Program-made: the position numbers and the translations under genes
Part shown: in pieces, positions 45,342 to 53,545 of the stretch
How the letters are laid out: each line of letters starts with the position of its first letter
Position numbering within the stretch: position 1 is the stretch's first letter
DNA from: Sinanaerobacter chloroacetimidivorans
GTDB lineage: Bacteria > Bacillota > Clostridia > Peptostreptococcales > Anaerovoracaceae
Direction: 5' to 3'
DNA: 64,000 nt
NCBI RefSeq assembly: GCF_018128545.1
Contig: NZ_JAGSND010000004.1
Location: forward strand, 124,001-188,000
The notes under the pieces: generated by a model
The model's database searches: none
Told to the model about the DNA's origin: nothing
Seen by the model: the letters and a program-made list of their open reading frames with translations, nothing else

Positions 45342-46649
45342 ATGGACTGGAAAACAATTTACAGAGAAAGACTTACCACAGCAGAAGATGCGGTGAAAGT
45401 AATTCAATCCGGCGATGCAATCATTCCTTCTCATGCAGCCGCAGAACCAAAGCATATTATTAACGCACTTCTTGCTAGAAAAGAAGTGCTCCAGAGTGTC
45501 CAAATCTGGCAGGGATTAAATGTAGGCGATGCCCCCTACGCCCAGCCAGAATATGCAGGACACTTTATTGACATAAGTTTTTTCCTGGGAAAGAACAACC
45601 GTAAATGTATTCAATCAGGACAAGGCGAATTTCTTCCAATTCACTTCTATGCTCAGCCAAGGGCAATTAGAGAGAGCGCTATCAAATGTGATGTGGCGAT
45701 GATTAGTTGTACACCGCCTGATGAAAATGGTTACGTTAATATGGGGATTTCATGCGATCAAACCAGAGTAATTGTTGAAACCGCGAAGATTACCATTGCT
45801 CAGGTGAATAAAAAAATGCCCAGAGTTTGCGGAGATACGCTTATCCATGTTTCAGAAATCGATTATTTTGTAGAATATGACGAAGATTTGTATGAAATTC
45901 CGTTAATCAAGAGTGATGATCCGATTGCGGAAAAAATCGGATATAATATTTCTACTCTGATCCAGGATGGTGATACTTTACAGATGGGCCAGGGAACCAT
46001 TCCCAATGCGATATTAAAGTTCTTGATGGATAAGAAAGATCTGGGGATACATACCGAAGTTTTTTCCGATAACCTGATTCCGCTTGTTGAAGCTGGTGTT
46101 GTAAACGGAGCTAAAAAATCTATCAACAACCGTAAGATTATTTCCACATTTATTCAAGGAACCAGAGCCCTTTATGATTATGTAGACAATAATAATATGA
46201 TTTGTTTAAAGCCTGTAAATTACACCAATGACGTTGCGGTAATTGCTTCTAATGACAACATGGTAGCCATTAATTCTGCGCTGGAAGTAGACATGATGGG
46301 ACAGGTGGTTGCAGACTCCATCGGAATCAAAACCTTCAGTGGAGTAGGCGGACAGCTGGATTTCCTGCGCGGAGCCGAACAATCTAAAAATGGCAGACCG
46401 ATTATAGCACTGCCTGCCACTGCTAAAAACGGAAGCATTTCCAGAATTGTAGCTTGTTTGAAGCCCGGAACCCCGGTTACGACCACAAGACAGGATGTCC
46501 ATTATGTAGTCACGGAGTATGGTATTGCAAATCTGTTCGGTAAGCCCATCCGAGAAAGAGCGAAGCTCTTAACTCAAATCGCGGCTCCTCAATTTAGAGA
46601 GGAATTAGAAAAAGAGTTCTTTGACTATTACAAAAAAATAGGCGAATGA
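45342..46649 (+). CDS. Acetyl-CoA hydrolase/transferase family CoA-transferase
   Basis: A 435-residue family I CoA-transferase related to 4-hydroxybutyrate and butyryl-CoA:acetate CoA-transferases. Glu239 in HTEVFSDN is the predicted catalytic residue, and GVGGQLDFLRGA forms the CoA/oxyanion site. It could activate the incoming hydroxyacid with an acyl-CoA donor, or release the final acid. It provides the CoA-ester entry point that the dehydratase needs. GTTAGGAGAT precedes the ATG. Confidence 0.9.
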   Translation: MDWKTIYRERLTTAEDAVKVIQSGDAIIPSHAAAEPKHIINALLARKEVLQSVQIWQGLNVGDAPYAQPEYAGHFIDISFFLGKNNRKCIQSGQGEFLPIHFYAQPRAIRESAIKCDVAMISCTPPDENGYVNMGISCDQTRVIVETAKITIAQVNKKMPRVCGDTLIHVSEIDYFVEYDEDLYEIPLIKSDDPIAEKIGYNISTLIQDGDTLQMGQGTIPNAILKFLMDKKDLGIHTEVFSDNLIPLVEAGVVNGAKKSINNRKIISTFIQGTRALYDYVDNNNMICLKPVNYTNDVAVIASNDNMVAINSALEVDMMGQVVADSIGIKTFSGVGGQLDFLRGAEQSKNGRPIIALPATAKNGSISRIVACLKPGTPVTTTRQDVHYVVTEYGIANLFGKPIRERAKLLTQIAAPQFREELEKEFFDYYKKIGE

Positions 46650-46671
46650 AAATTTAAGGAGACATAAAGAG

Positions 46672-47748
46672 ATGCTCTCATTAGCAGCTCCAGGCAAATA
46701 TCTGCAGGGAAGAAATCTTATCGAGAATATCAGCAGTCATATCAACGTGCTTGGCTCAAAATTTGCAATTATTTGTGATGAAGTTGTACTGCAAATTATT
46801 GAGGAAAAGATAAATACAAGCTTCTCAAACAATAAAAATATGCATGGATTCATTCTTTTTCGGGGGGAGTCTACGCAAATTGAAGCTGAAAGAATTGCTT
46901 CTGTTGTGATTGAAAAAGGCTATCAGGTGATTGTCGGCATAGGCGGAGGTAAGACCATCGATACAGCTAAACTTGCTGCGAACATTCTAGGTTTGCCATT
47001 GGCCGTTATTCCGACAGTCGCTTCATCCGATGCTCCCTGCAGTGCAATGTCGGTTATCTACGACGAAGACGGAACTTTTATAATATCTTCTAAGATGAAA
47101 AGAAATCCTGATATGGTACTTGTAGATACGGAAATCATTTCGAAGGCTCCGGTGAGAACATTGGTGGCAGGTATGGGAGATGCCTATGCTACATACTACG
47201 AGGCCAGGGCTTGCAGGCAGTCGGGGGCTAAGAATTTTAGCGGGGGAACTGCAACGGAAGCAGCCTATGATATGGCAGCGCTTTGCCGTAAATTATTGCT
47301 GGAATATGGTGAACAAGCGAAAGAAAGTACTGAAAAAAAGGAGTGGAGCACTGCTCTTGAAAGGATAGTAGAAGCCAACATCTATTTAAGCGGCGTAGGC
47401 TTTGAAAATAATGGTTGTGCTATTGCTCATGCCGTTTATAGTGGTATGACATCAATACTGAAACCATTTCCGGTTTTTCATGGAGAAGCAGTGGCCTTTG
47501 GAACGATTGTGCAATTAATAGCGGAGGGAGCTTACAAAAGCAATCAGAATGAATTGGACGAAACAATCAGATTTTATCAAAGAGTGGGATTGCCGCTGAC
47601 CTTCGGGCAAATGGGCATTGATATTCCAACTGATAAACAGATTTATTCTATTGCCGAAGCCACCTGTACAAAAAGCAAAAACGCTTATAATATGCCTTTT
47701 CACGTAGATTCAAAAACCATATTCAATGCGCTGAAACTGACTTTGTAG
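46672..47748 (+). CDS. Glycerol dehydrogenase-like iron/zinc alcohol dehydrogenase
   Basis: A 358-residue protein of the GldA branch. GIGGGKTIDTAK binds NAD; AGMGDAYATYYEA (metal Asp), AIAHAVYSG (His) and VFHGEAVAFG (His) are the metal ligands. GldA relatives oxidise vicinal diols such as glycerol and 1,2-propanediol. Its presence inside a CoA operon suggests that the substrate or a side product is a polyol or hydroxyketone. Confidence 0.87.
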   Translation: MLSLAAPGKYLQGRNLIENISSHINVLGSKFAIICDEVVLQIIEEKINTSFSNNKNMHGFILFRGESTQIEAERIASVVIEKGYQVIVGIGGGKTIDTAKLAANILGLPLAVIPTVASSDAPCSAMSVIYDEDGTFIISSKMKRNPDMVLVDTEIISKAPVRTLVAGMGDAYATYYEARACRQSGAKNFSGGTATEAAYDMAALCRKLLLEYGEQAKESTEKKEWSTALERIVEANIYLSGVGFENNGCAIAHAVYSGMTSILKPFPVFHGEAVAFGTIVQLIAEGAYKSNQNELDETIRFYQRVGLPLTFGQMGIDIPTDKQIYSIAEATCTKSKNAYNMPFHVDSKTIFNALKLTL

Positions 47749-47784
47749 GATCTCATAGAATATATCTTAATCAAGAGGATAATC

Positions 47785-48543
47785 ATGATGGAATTGTTCA
47801 ATATAAGAGGGAAAAAAGCCATCGTTACCGGGGGCAGCCGCGGCCTCGGCAAGGGAATGGCCCAGGGCCTCCATGATGCAGGAGTGGAGCTTGTCCTAAT
47901 GGGGACAAATGAAACTGTGATAACCACAGCAAAAGAAATGGATTCCTCTGAAGCAAGAACGTATGGTGTAATTGCAGATTTTAAAGAGGAAGAGGATGTT
48001 CGCAAAGCCTTTTACGAGGCACTGGAATTTCTTGGAGATATTGACATTCTTGTAAATAATGCAGGAATGCAGATTAGACATCCAAGTGTGGAATTCCCGC
48101 TTCGGGATTGGGAACTGGTCTTGGCTGTTAATCTGACATCGGTATTTTTATTAAGTCAATTGGCCGGGAAAATTATGCTTGAGAAAAACAGCGGCAAAAT
48201 AATCAATATAGCCTCTCTGCTAAGTTTTTCTGGTGGATATACCGTTCCTGCTTATGCGGCCAGTAAAGGCGGAATCGCACAGCTTACAAAAGCGTTATCA
48301 AATGAATGGGCAGCCGGAGGTATCAATGTCAATGCAATTGCCCCGGGATATATGGACACGGATAATACGGCAGAAATCAAACAGGACCCCAAAAGATATG
48401 CACAAATATTGGAGAGAATCCCTGCAGGAAGATGGGGGAGCCCGGACGATCTTATAGGTGCTTTGATCTTTCTGTCTTCCCAAGCCTCAGATTATGTAAA
48501 CGGATCGATTTTATCTGTTGACGGAGGGTGGATGGGTCGTTAA
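47785..48543 (+). CDS. SDR family oxidoreductase (gluconate/KduD-like)
   Basis: A 252-residue classical short-chain dehydrogenase: TGGSRGLGKG cofactor loop, NNAG, Ser of the catalytic triad in ASLLSFSGG, and YAASKGG. It is most like gluconate 5-dehydrogenase / KduD enzymes that act on sugar acids (by overall pattern, moderate certainty). It is the last gene of the operon; a terminator follows at once. Confidence 0.87.
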   Translation: MMELFNIRGKKAIVTGGSRGLGKGMAQGLHDAGVELVLMGTNETVITTAKEMDSSEARTYGVIADFKEEEDVRKAFYEALEFLGDIDILVNNAGMQIRHPSVEFPLRDWELVLAVNLTSVFLLSQLAGKIMLEKNSGKIINIASLLSFSGGYTVPAYAASKGGIAQLTKALSNEWAAGGINVNAIAPGYMDTDNTAEIKQDPKRYAQILERIPAGRWGSPDDLIGALIFLSSQASDYVNGSILSVDGGWMGR

Positions 48544-48551
48544 GATAGATA

Positions 48552-48589
48552 AAAAAACGTAAACGGATAAAACCATTTACGTTTTTTTA
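48552..48589. terminator. Bidirectional terminator
   Basis: AAAAAACGTAAA and TTTACGTTTTTTTA flank a short loop with an inner GG/CC pair. It ends the 13-gene operon and, on the other strand, the LarA-like gene. Confidence 0.85.
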
Positions 48590-48610
48590 TTTAAAAATTT
48601 TGAAAAATTG

Positions 48611-49837
48611 TTATACAATAAAAGAGGGATGAGAACTGCAATATTCAAGCATGTTCTCTGAAACCTCAATGTCAATAAGATGTAAGGTATCTTTTATTCT
48701 AACGATCTTTGGATTCGTTATGTCAATCTTAGGGCACGTCTGAAGGGCCGCCAATATTGTCTCCTCTTCCGTATCCAGCATAATCGGAATCCTTCCGGCT
48801 TCAGGATTGCCCGAAGCAATGCAATTTGCATAGGTGGAAACTTGATCTATGCTATCATATACATTTCTTGTGATGAAGTCTGCGATTCCTACTCCTGTTG
48901 CATTGCGATGGGTACCTTCGGACAGGCCTAAAACCACAATTCTCTTTATTTTAGGTCCCTTAAAATCAGTGATGGGACCTACAGACATTCTTCCCGTAAT
49001 ATTTGGATCCATGCCGGCTCCTGTAATATCTTTTCCGATTTGTTCAATGATGAGCACATCAATTTCATCAAATTGAAGCTTTGGCATCAGACTTTTACTG
49101 ACAGACAGCAGCTTTGGCTCCTCTTCTATAAAATCCAAACCAGAGACGGCTTTTACCATATGGATGTTTTCATGAGCATTTTCGATAATTGCAATTCCAA
49201 AACCGATATATTTCTTTTCTAAGATTACCTTGGCAACAGATGGAATGATCCTAGGGAACTCTCTGAAACCTTCCTGATGCAATCTGGAGCAGCCGTTATG
49301 CTTCCCCAGGCCGATGGCCAGCATTTTACAAAGGCCGCTTTCAATAGGAGCATCAAAGTCTGTGTGAACCTTGACTCTGGCAATCGGAATGATTATGTCT
49401 GCCTCCGACGCTATCTTATCAATATGAACAGGAATATCATCTTCTGTATTACCGATGATTACTGTTTCCATAGAACTATGAATCGGAACACCGATATACT
49501 CCTCCGTAATTCCGTAACCCTCCAGAATTTCTTTCTGCATTTCTGCAACGCCGCCGCCATGGCTCCCCATGGCCGGAACAATGAACGGATGGGATTCCAG
49601 TCTTAACAGGCAGTCAACAGTTGCTTTTACAATCTCCTTTAGGTTTGAAATCCCGCGGCTCCCTACCAGGACTGCAACGGAAGCTCCCTTGGGGATTCTG
49701 GATTTGATATTTTCCTTCATGATTTCTTCTGCAACTGCAACGGGAATCACTTCCAGCTTTTCATCAGGAAAGTGTTGTTTTACTTTAATCATTGCAGGCA
49801 GTTTCACTTCATATATTTTTTTCGGTAAAATAGGCAT
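48611..49837 (-). CDS. LarA-like (DUF2088) racemase family protein
   Basis: A 408-residue member of the lactate racemase N-domain family. AMGSHGGG, a RVKVHTDFDAPIESGLCKM segment that would hold the lysine that carries the nickel-pincer cofactor in LarA, and GLGKHNGCSRLH are visible. Characterised relatives racemise or epimerise 2-hydroxyacids. No larB, larC or larE cofactor genes are in the window. Convergent to the acyl-CoA operon, it could supply the R isomer needed by the dehydratase. The AGGTTTAATT site before the ATG is weak; no sigma-54 promoter is seen on its strand. Confidence 0.78.
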   Translation of the reverse strand: MPILPKKIYEVKLPAMIKVKQHFPDEKLEVIPVAVAEEIMKENIKSRIPKGASVAVLVGSRGISNLKEIVKATVDCLLRLESHPFIVPAMGSHGGGVAEMQKEILEGYGITEEYIGVPIHSSMETVIIGNTEDDIPVHIDKIASEADIIIPIARVKVHTDFDAPIESGLCKMLAIGLGKHNGCSRLHQEGFREFPRIIPSVAKVILEKKYIGFGIAIIENAHENIHMVKAVSGLDFIEEEPKLLSVSKSLMPKLQFDEIDVLIIEQIGKDITGAGMDPNITGRMSVGPITDFKGPKIKRIVVLGLSEGTHRNATGVGIADFITRNVYDSIDQVSTYANCIASGNPEAGRIPIMLDTEEETILAALQTCPKIDITNPKIVRIKDTLHLIDIEVSENMLEYCSSHPSFIV

Positions 49838-49949
49838 AATTAAACCTCCGCAAATCTACATTATTTCTTGCGATTTCCAAATAAAAATTATGAATAAGCC
49901 TACTCTTTCATTTTATCAATGTTATATTAATAATGCAATTATTTATAAT

Positions 49950-49979
49950 GCATAAAAGTCTGTTTTCAGATTTTTATGC
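49950..49979. promoter_or_regulatory. 13-bp inverted repeat upstream of a sigma-54 promoter
   Basis: GCATAAAAGTCTG-TTTT-CAGATTTTTATGC, one G-T mismatch over 13 bp. No T-run follows. It lies ~17 bp upstream of the -24 box at 49995. The GATGC-N6-GCATC dyad found at other promoters is absent here, so this repeat may bind a different regulator or compete with polymerase. Confidence 0.5.
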
Positions 49980-49994
49980 GATACACTTTAGCAA

Positions 49995-50011
49995 TTGGCA
50001 TTAAAGTTGCT
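49995..50011 (+). promoter_or_regulatory. Sigma-54 promoter of the MDR reductase gene
   Basis: TTGGCAT-taaag-TTGCT, GG (49997-49998) and GC (50009-50010) 10 bp apart. The predicted start (~50022) excludes translation starts at or before 50023 and supports the TTG at 50065. Confidence 0.82.
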
Positions 50012-50064
50012 TATCTTTTTAATTGAATAAGCCTAACAAAAAAATGAAGAAAGGAAGGATTATA

Positions 50065-51063
50065 TTGAAAGCGATCGTCTTAGAGACAATAGGGTCCCTG
50101 GATGGACTAAAATATGTAGAGAACAGACCTGTACCGAATCCACAGAACGGAGAGATAAGGGTAAAGGTTTCCGCCGCAGGGTTAAATCCGGTCGATTATA
50201 AGCTCACTCTGGGATGGGGCGATGTGAATTGGAGCAGTCCCCCGGTCCTGGGTCTTGATGTTGCCGGTATCGTTGACAGTATCGGAGAAGGTGTTACAAA
50301 ATTCTCCGTGGGTGACAGAGTTTATTATCATGGCAATTTGTCAAAAGTTAACGGAGGATTTGCCGAATATGCCTGCACGGATGAAAACTCGGTTTCTCTT
50401 ATGCCTGAAGATCTTTCAATGTTGGCGGCAGCCTCCTTGCCATGCTCGGGATTTACTGCCTATCAAGCTGTTGTAAAGAAGCTTAGAGCCGAAAGGGGCA
50501 AAACGATTTTGATTCATGCGGGTGCCGGGGGAGTAGGCGGATATTCCATTCAGCTTGCGAAAATGAGAGGCCTCACGGTTTTTACAACTTGTTCCACAAA
50601 AAATATTGATTATGTAAAAGAACTAGGGGCAGATTTCGCACTGGATTATACAAAGGACGACATTTATGTTAAAATTATGACAGAGACCCAGTCGAGAGGC
50701 GTTGATTATATCGTTAATACCTTGGATCGCGAAAGTGCAACCAAGGACATTGATATTCTTGCCTTTCACGGAGAGCTTGCTGCAATTGTGGAGCATCCGG
50801 ATTTCAGCAGGATTCGGTTTTATGAGAAGGCTATGTCCATACATGAAGTCGCATTGGGAGGAGCACATCTAAATGGAGATCTGCAAGCCAAAAGACAGCT
50901 GGCAGAGATTGGAGATGAATTTGCGAAGCTGGTTGTTATGAAAAAAATCAAGCCTCTTTCCATTAAAAAAATTGAATTACATGAAGTGCCTCAATGTTTG
51001 GCAGAACTGGAGAGACGCCATGTCGCAGGGAAAATGGTAGCGCTGATAAATGATGCGGAATAG
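50065..51063 (+). CDS. MDR-family NAD(P)H oxidoreductase (quinone oxidoreductase/enoyl reductase type)
   Basis: A 332-residue medium-chain dehydrogenase/reductase without zinc ligands. GLNPVDYKL, GLDVAGIVDSIGEGV, GFTAYQAV and GAGGVGGYSIQLAK (NADPH loop) are characteristic of the quinone oxidoreductase / enoyl reductase branch. The start is a TTG 6 nt after AAGGAAGG. It is a one-gene unit with its own sigma-54 promoter. It may reduce a conjugated enone or enoyl intermediate of the same pathway. Confidence 0.85.
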   Translation: MKAIVLETIGSLDGLKYVENRPVPNPQNGEIRVKVSAAGLNPVDYKLTLGWGDVNWSSPPVLGLDVAGIVDSIGEGVTKFSVGDRVYYHGNLSKVNGGFAEYACTDENSVSLMPEDLSMLAAASLPCSGFTAYQAVVKKLRAERGKTILIHAGAGGVGGYSIQLAKMRGLTVFTTCSTKNIDYVKELGADFALDYTKDDIYVKIMTETQSRGVDYIVNTLDRESATKDIDILAFHGELAAIVEHPDFSRIRFYEKAMSIHEVALGGAHLNGDLQAKRQLAEIGDEFAKLVVMKKIKPLSIKKIELHEVPQCLAELERRHVAGKMVALINDAE

Positions 51064-51069
51064 CATTTT

Positions 51070-51085
51070 GATGTTGGTGCGCATC
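51070..51085. promoter_or_regulatory. Activator-binding dyad (UAS) for the Fe-ADH/AOR promoter
   Basis: GATGT-TGGTGC-GCATC, one mismatch from the dyad; flanking bases extend the symmetry to TTTTGATG...CATCAAAA. It ends ~87 bp before the -24 box. Confidence 0.65.
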
Positions 51086-51170
51086 AAAAACCATAATGAC
51101 AGTGCTGCTTTCTCGTACAAAGATGAAAGAAATTAAAAGAAAAGAAAGAAGCATCGCCGCAACAATAGAG

Positions 51171-51186
51171 TGGCATAAAAATTGCT
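51171..51186 (+). promoter_or_regulatory. Sigma-54 promoter of the Fe-ADH/SDR/MoaD/AOR operon
   Basis: TGGCAT-aaaaa-TTGCT, GG (51172-51173) and GC (51184-51185) 10 bp apart, ~50 nt leader. Confidence 0.85.
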
Positions 51187-51245
51187 CTAATAATATTTAA
51201 CGTAGAATTACATCAGAAATTAATTAGAATTTAGGAGGGAACAAA

Positions 51246-52457
51246 ATGTTTAGAAAAGTTGCACAATTACCACTAGATTATGATCTATTTAAAGGCAAAA
51301 ACTCTATATTCAATTGGTCTCCAGCCGGATCCGTTATTTTTGGTAATGGATCGGTTGCAAGAACAGGACAGGAAATAAAAAGGCTTGGAGGACAAAAAGT
51401 AGTAATATGCACAGATGAAGGTCTCGTTAAATTCGGGGTGGTCCAAAAAGTCACAGACTCTCTTGAAGAGGCAGGGGTTGAGTACATAGTATTTGATAAG
51501 TGCGAAGCAAATCCATCTGTGGAAACGGTAGAGGCTGTAGTGGAATTGGCAAAGAATGTGGATATGCTGATCGGTGTCGGCGGCGGAAGCTCCATAGACC
51601 CTGCTAAAGCAGCAGCTATTTTGATAACAAACGGCGGAAACATAAGAGATTATGAAGGCTGTGACGTTTTCAAAGAGCCTCCTTTACCTGTTATCGCAAT
51701 ACCTACCGCTGCCGGAACCGGTGCGGAAACAACTCCTTTCGCGGTTATCACAGATGTCCAGAAACAATGGAAAATGGCTATCGGCGGATCTTACAATATC
51801 GCTTCTCTTGCGATCTGTGATCCGGAACTTACGGCATCACTTCCTCCGATGTTTACAGCCGCAACTGGTATGGATGCACTGACTCATGCCATTGAAGGCT
51901 ATGTATCAAGAGCTTTGGATCCTATTTCAGAGCCGATTTTGGAACAGGCTATCAAGTTAATTGCAGGGGCACTTAGAAGAGCAACCTTTAAGGGAGAGTA
52001 TGACAAGGATTCAAGATATGATATGATGCTCGGAAGTACTCTTGCCGGTATGGGATTCACAAATACGATATTAGGAATCGCGCATTCCATGGCACATCCT
52101 CTGGGAGCAATGTTCCATGTGCCTCACGGTGTAGGAAATGCAATCTGTCTTCCTGTGGTCATGCAGTTTAATATGTCCGCCAATCCTGAAAAAACCGCAG
52201 CGATAGCCAAACTATTCGGCAAGGATGTCTCTAATATGGATTTGATGGAAGCTGCACAGGTCGGCGTGAACTGTGTATTCCAGCTTCTGGAGGATCTTCC
52301 GATTCCGCCTCTCAGCAACTGGGGCGTAAAAGAATCCGATATTGACAAGCTGGCAGAGGAAGCGATGAAGGGCGGAGACAGATGGACAAATCCAAGAGAG
52401 ACTACAATTGATGATTTCAAGGCCCTTTATGTAAAATGTTTGAAATTAAAAAAGTAA
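51246..52457 (+). CDS. Iron-containing alcohol dehydrogenase
   Basis: A 403-residue group III alcohol dehydrogenase. GVGGGSSIDPAKAA binds NAD; the metal ligands lie in ATGMDALTHAIEGY (Asp, His) and GIAHSMAHPLGAMFHVPHG (His, His). It would oxidise an alcohol to an aldehyde or do the reverse. AGGAGGGAACAAA precedes the ATG. Operon with SDR, a MoaD-like protein and AOR, so the aldehyde may be passed to AOR. Confidence 0.92.
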   Translation: MFRKVAQLPLDYDLFKGKNSIFNWSPAGSVIFGNGSVARTGQEIKRLGGQKVVICTDEGLVKFGVVQKVTDSLEEAGVEYIVFDKCEANPSVETVEAVVELAKNVDMLIGVGGGSSIDPAKAAAILITNGGNIRDYEGCDVFKEPPLPVIAIPTAAGTGAETTPFAVITDVQKQWKMAIGGSYNIASLAICDPELTASLPPMFTAATGMDALTHAIEGYVSRALDPISEPILEQAIKLIAGALRRATFKGEYDKDSRYDMMLGSTLAGMGFTNTILGIAHSMAHPLGAMFHVPHGVGNAICLPVVMQFNMSANPEKTAAIAKLFGKDVSNMDLMEAAQVGVNCVFQLLEDLPIPPLSNWGVKESDIDKLAEEAMKGGDRWTNPRETTIDDFKALYVKCLKLKK

Positions 52458-52470
52458 TAGGAGGGTTATT

Positions 52471-53247
52471 ATGACTTTCAAAAAGAAAAGCTTTGACTTG
52501 TCAGGAAAGGTTGCAGTAGTAATCGGCGGAACCAGAGGTATTGGAAGAGGTATTTCACTAACACTTGCGGATCATGGTGCTGATGTGATTCCTGCAAGCA
52601 GAAATATCGAAAATGCGAAAAGTGTTGTGGCAGAGATAGAAGCAATAGGAAGAAAATCAATGCTGGTAAGTATGGACTGCTCCAGCCAAGAACAGCTGAT
52701 CAAGCTTAAGGATGATATCCTGAAAGAGTTCGGACATATCGATATCCTTGTCAATTCACAGGGCGTGGAAAGACGTGGCTATATTAAGGACTTTTCTTTG
52801 GAAGATTGGAGAACCGTTCTATCCGTTAACATCGATTCCGTTTTTCTGGCAACAAAGATCTTTGGAAATGTGATGATACAACAGGGCGCTGGGAAAATAA
52901 TCAATATTGCATCCATGGCTTCCTTTTTAGGTCTGATTGAAGCTCCGGCCTATACCGCGAGCAAGGGTGCGGTTCTTCAATTCACAAAGGCTTCCGCGTT
53001 GGAATTTGCCCCCTATAACATCCAGGTAAACGGCATTGCCCCGGGCTGGTTTAAGACGGAGTTGACGCAGCCGGTACAGGATAATAAAGAACTATATGAG
53101 ATGATAAAAAATAAAATTCCGGCTGGAGAATGGGGAGACGTTGAAGAGCTGGGAGCCTGTGCGGTATTCCTTTCCTCCAATGCCTCTGACTATGTAACCG
53201 GAGCCACAATCCCTGTGGACGGCGGATTTTTATATAATGGAGCGTAA
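52471..53247 (+). CDS. SDR family oxidoreductase
   Basis: A 258-residue classical SDR: GGTRGIGRG loop, NSQG in place of NNAG, ASMASFLG, YTASKGA catalytic Tyr/Lys. Like the SDR at 47785 it resembles gluconate/KduD-type dehydrogenases, so two related sugar-acid or polyol dehydrogenases lie in the same regulon. TAGGAGGGTTATT precedes the ATG. Its last codons overlap the next gene. Confidence 0.88.
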   Translation: MTFKKKSFDLSGKVAVVIGGTRGIGRGISLTLADHGADVIPASRNIENAKSVVAEIEAIGRKSMLVSMDCSSQEQLIKLKDDILKEFGHIDILVNSQGVERRGYIKDFSLEDWRTVLSVNIDSVFLATKIFGNVMIQQGAGKIINIASMASFLGLIEAPAYTASKGAVLQFTKASALEFAPYNIQVNGIAPGWFKTELTQPVQDNKELYEMIKNKIPAGEWGDVEELGACAVFLSSNASDYVTGATIPVDGGFLYNGA

Positions 53248-53524
53248 AGTGAAAATTAAAATAAACGTGAGCCGTTTCTTAAATAAATACTTTACCAGTA
53301 CTGGTGATCTAGAGCTGGTTGTCAAGGAAGATGCTGCTGTTAAAGATCTGCTGATTGCATTGCAGGAACAGTATGGGGTGGAAATCTTGGGCAAAGTGAA
53401 AAATGATGTTCAACTGCGGAAATATTGTCTGGTGATTATTGACGGCAGGATTTCTCTCTTAAACGAAAGGGTCACTGGTAAAGAGCGGCAAATTAAGTTA
53501 GTACCGCCCATTAGTGGTGGATGA
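53237..53524 (+). CDS. MoaD/ThiS-like sulfur carrier protein
   Basis: A 95-residue beta-grasp protein ending in PISGG; the C-terminal Gly-Gly is what MoaD and ThiS proteins need for thiocarboxylation. The ATG (53237) overlaps the SDR stop. Similar small proteins commonly precede aldehyde:ferredoxin oxidoreductase genes and are thought to serve tungstopterin assembly. No MoeB/ThiF partner is seen here, so adenylation must come from elsewhere. Confidence 0.85.
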   Translation: MERKVKIKINVSRFLNKYFTSTGDLELVVKEDAAVKDLLIALQEQYGVEILGKVKNDVQLRKYCLVIIDGRISLLNERVTGKERQIKLVPPISGG

Positions 53525-53545
53525 TAAAGGAACAGGTGGTTATTT

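Noticed and set aside
50023..50064. Longer N-terminus for the MDR reductase
   Set aside because: The predicted sigma-54 start site is at about 50022, and AAGGAAGG stands just before the TTG at 50065.
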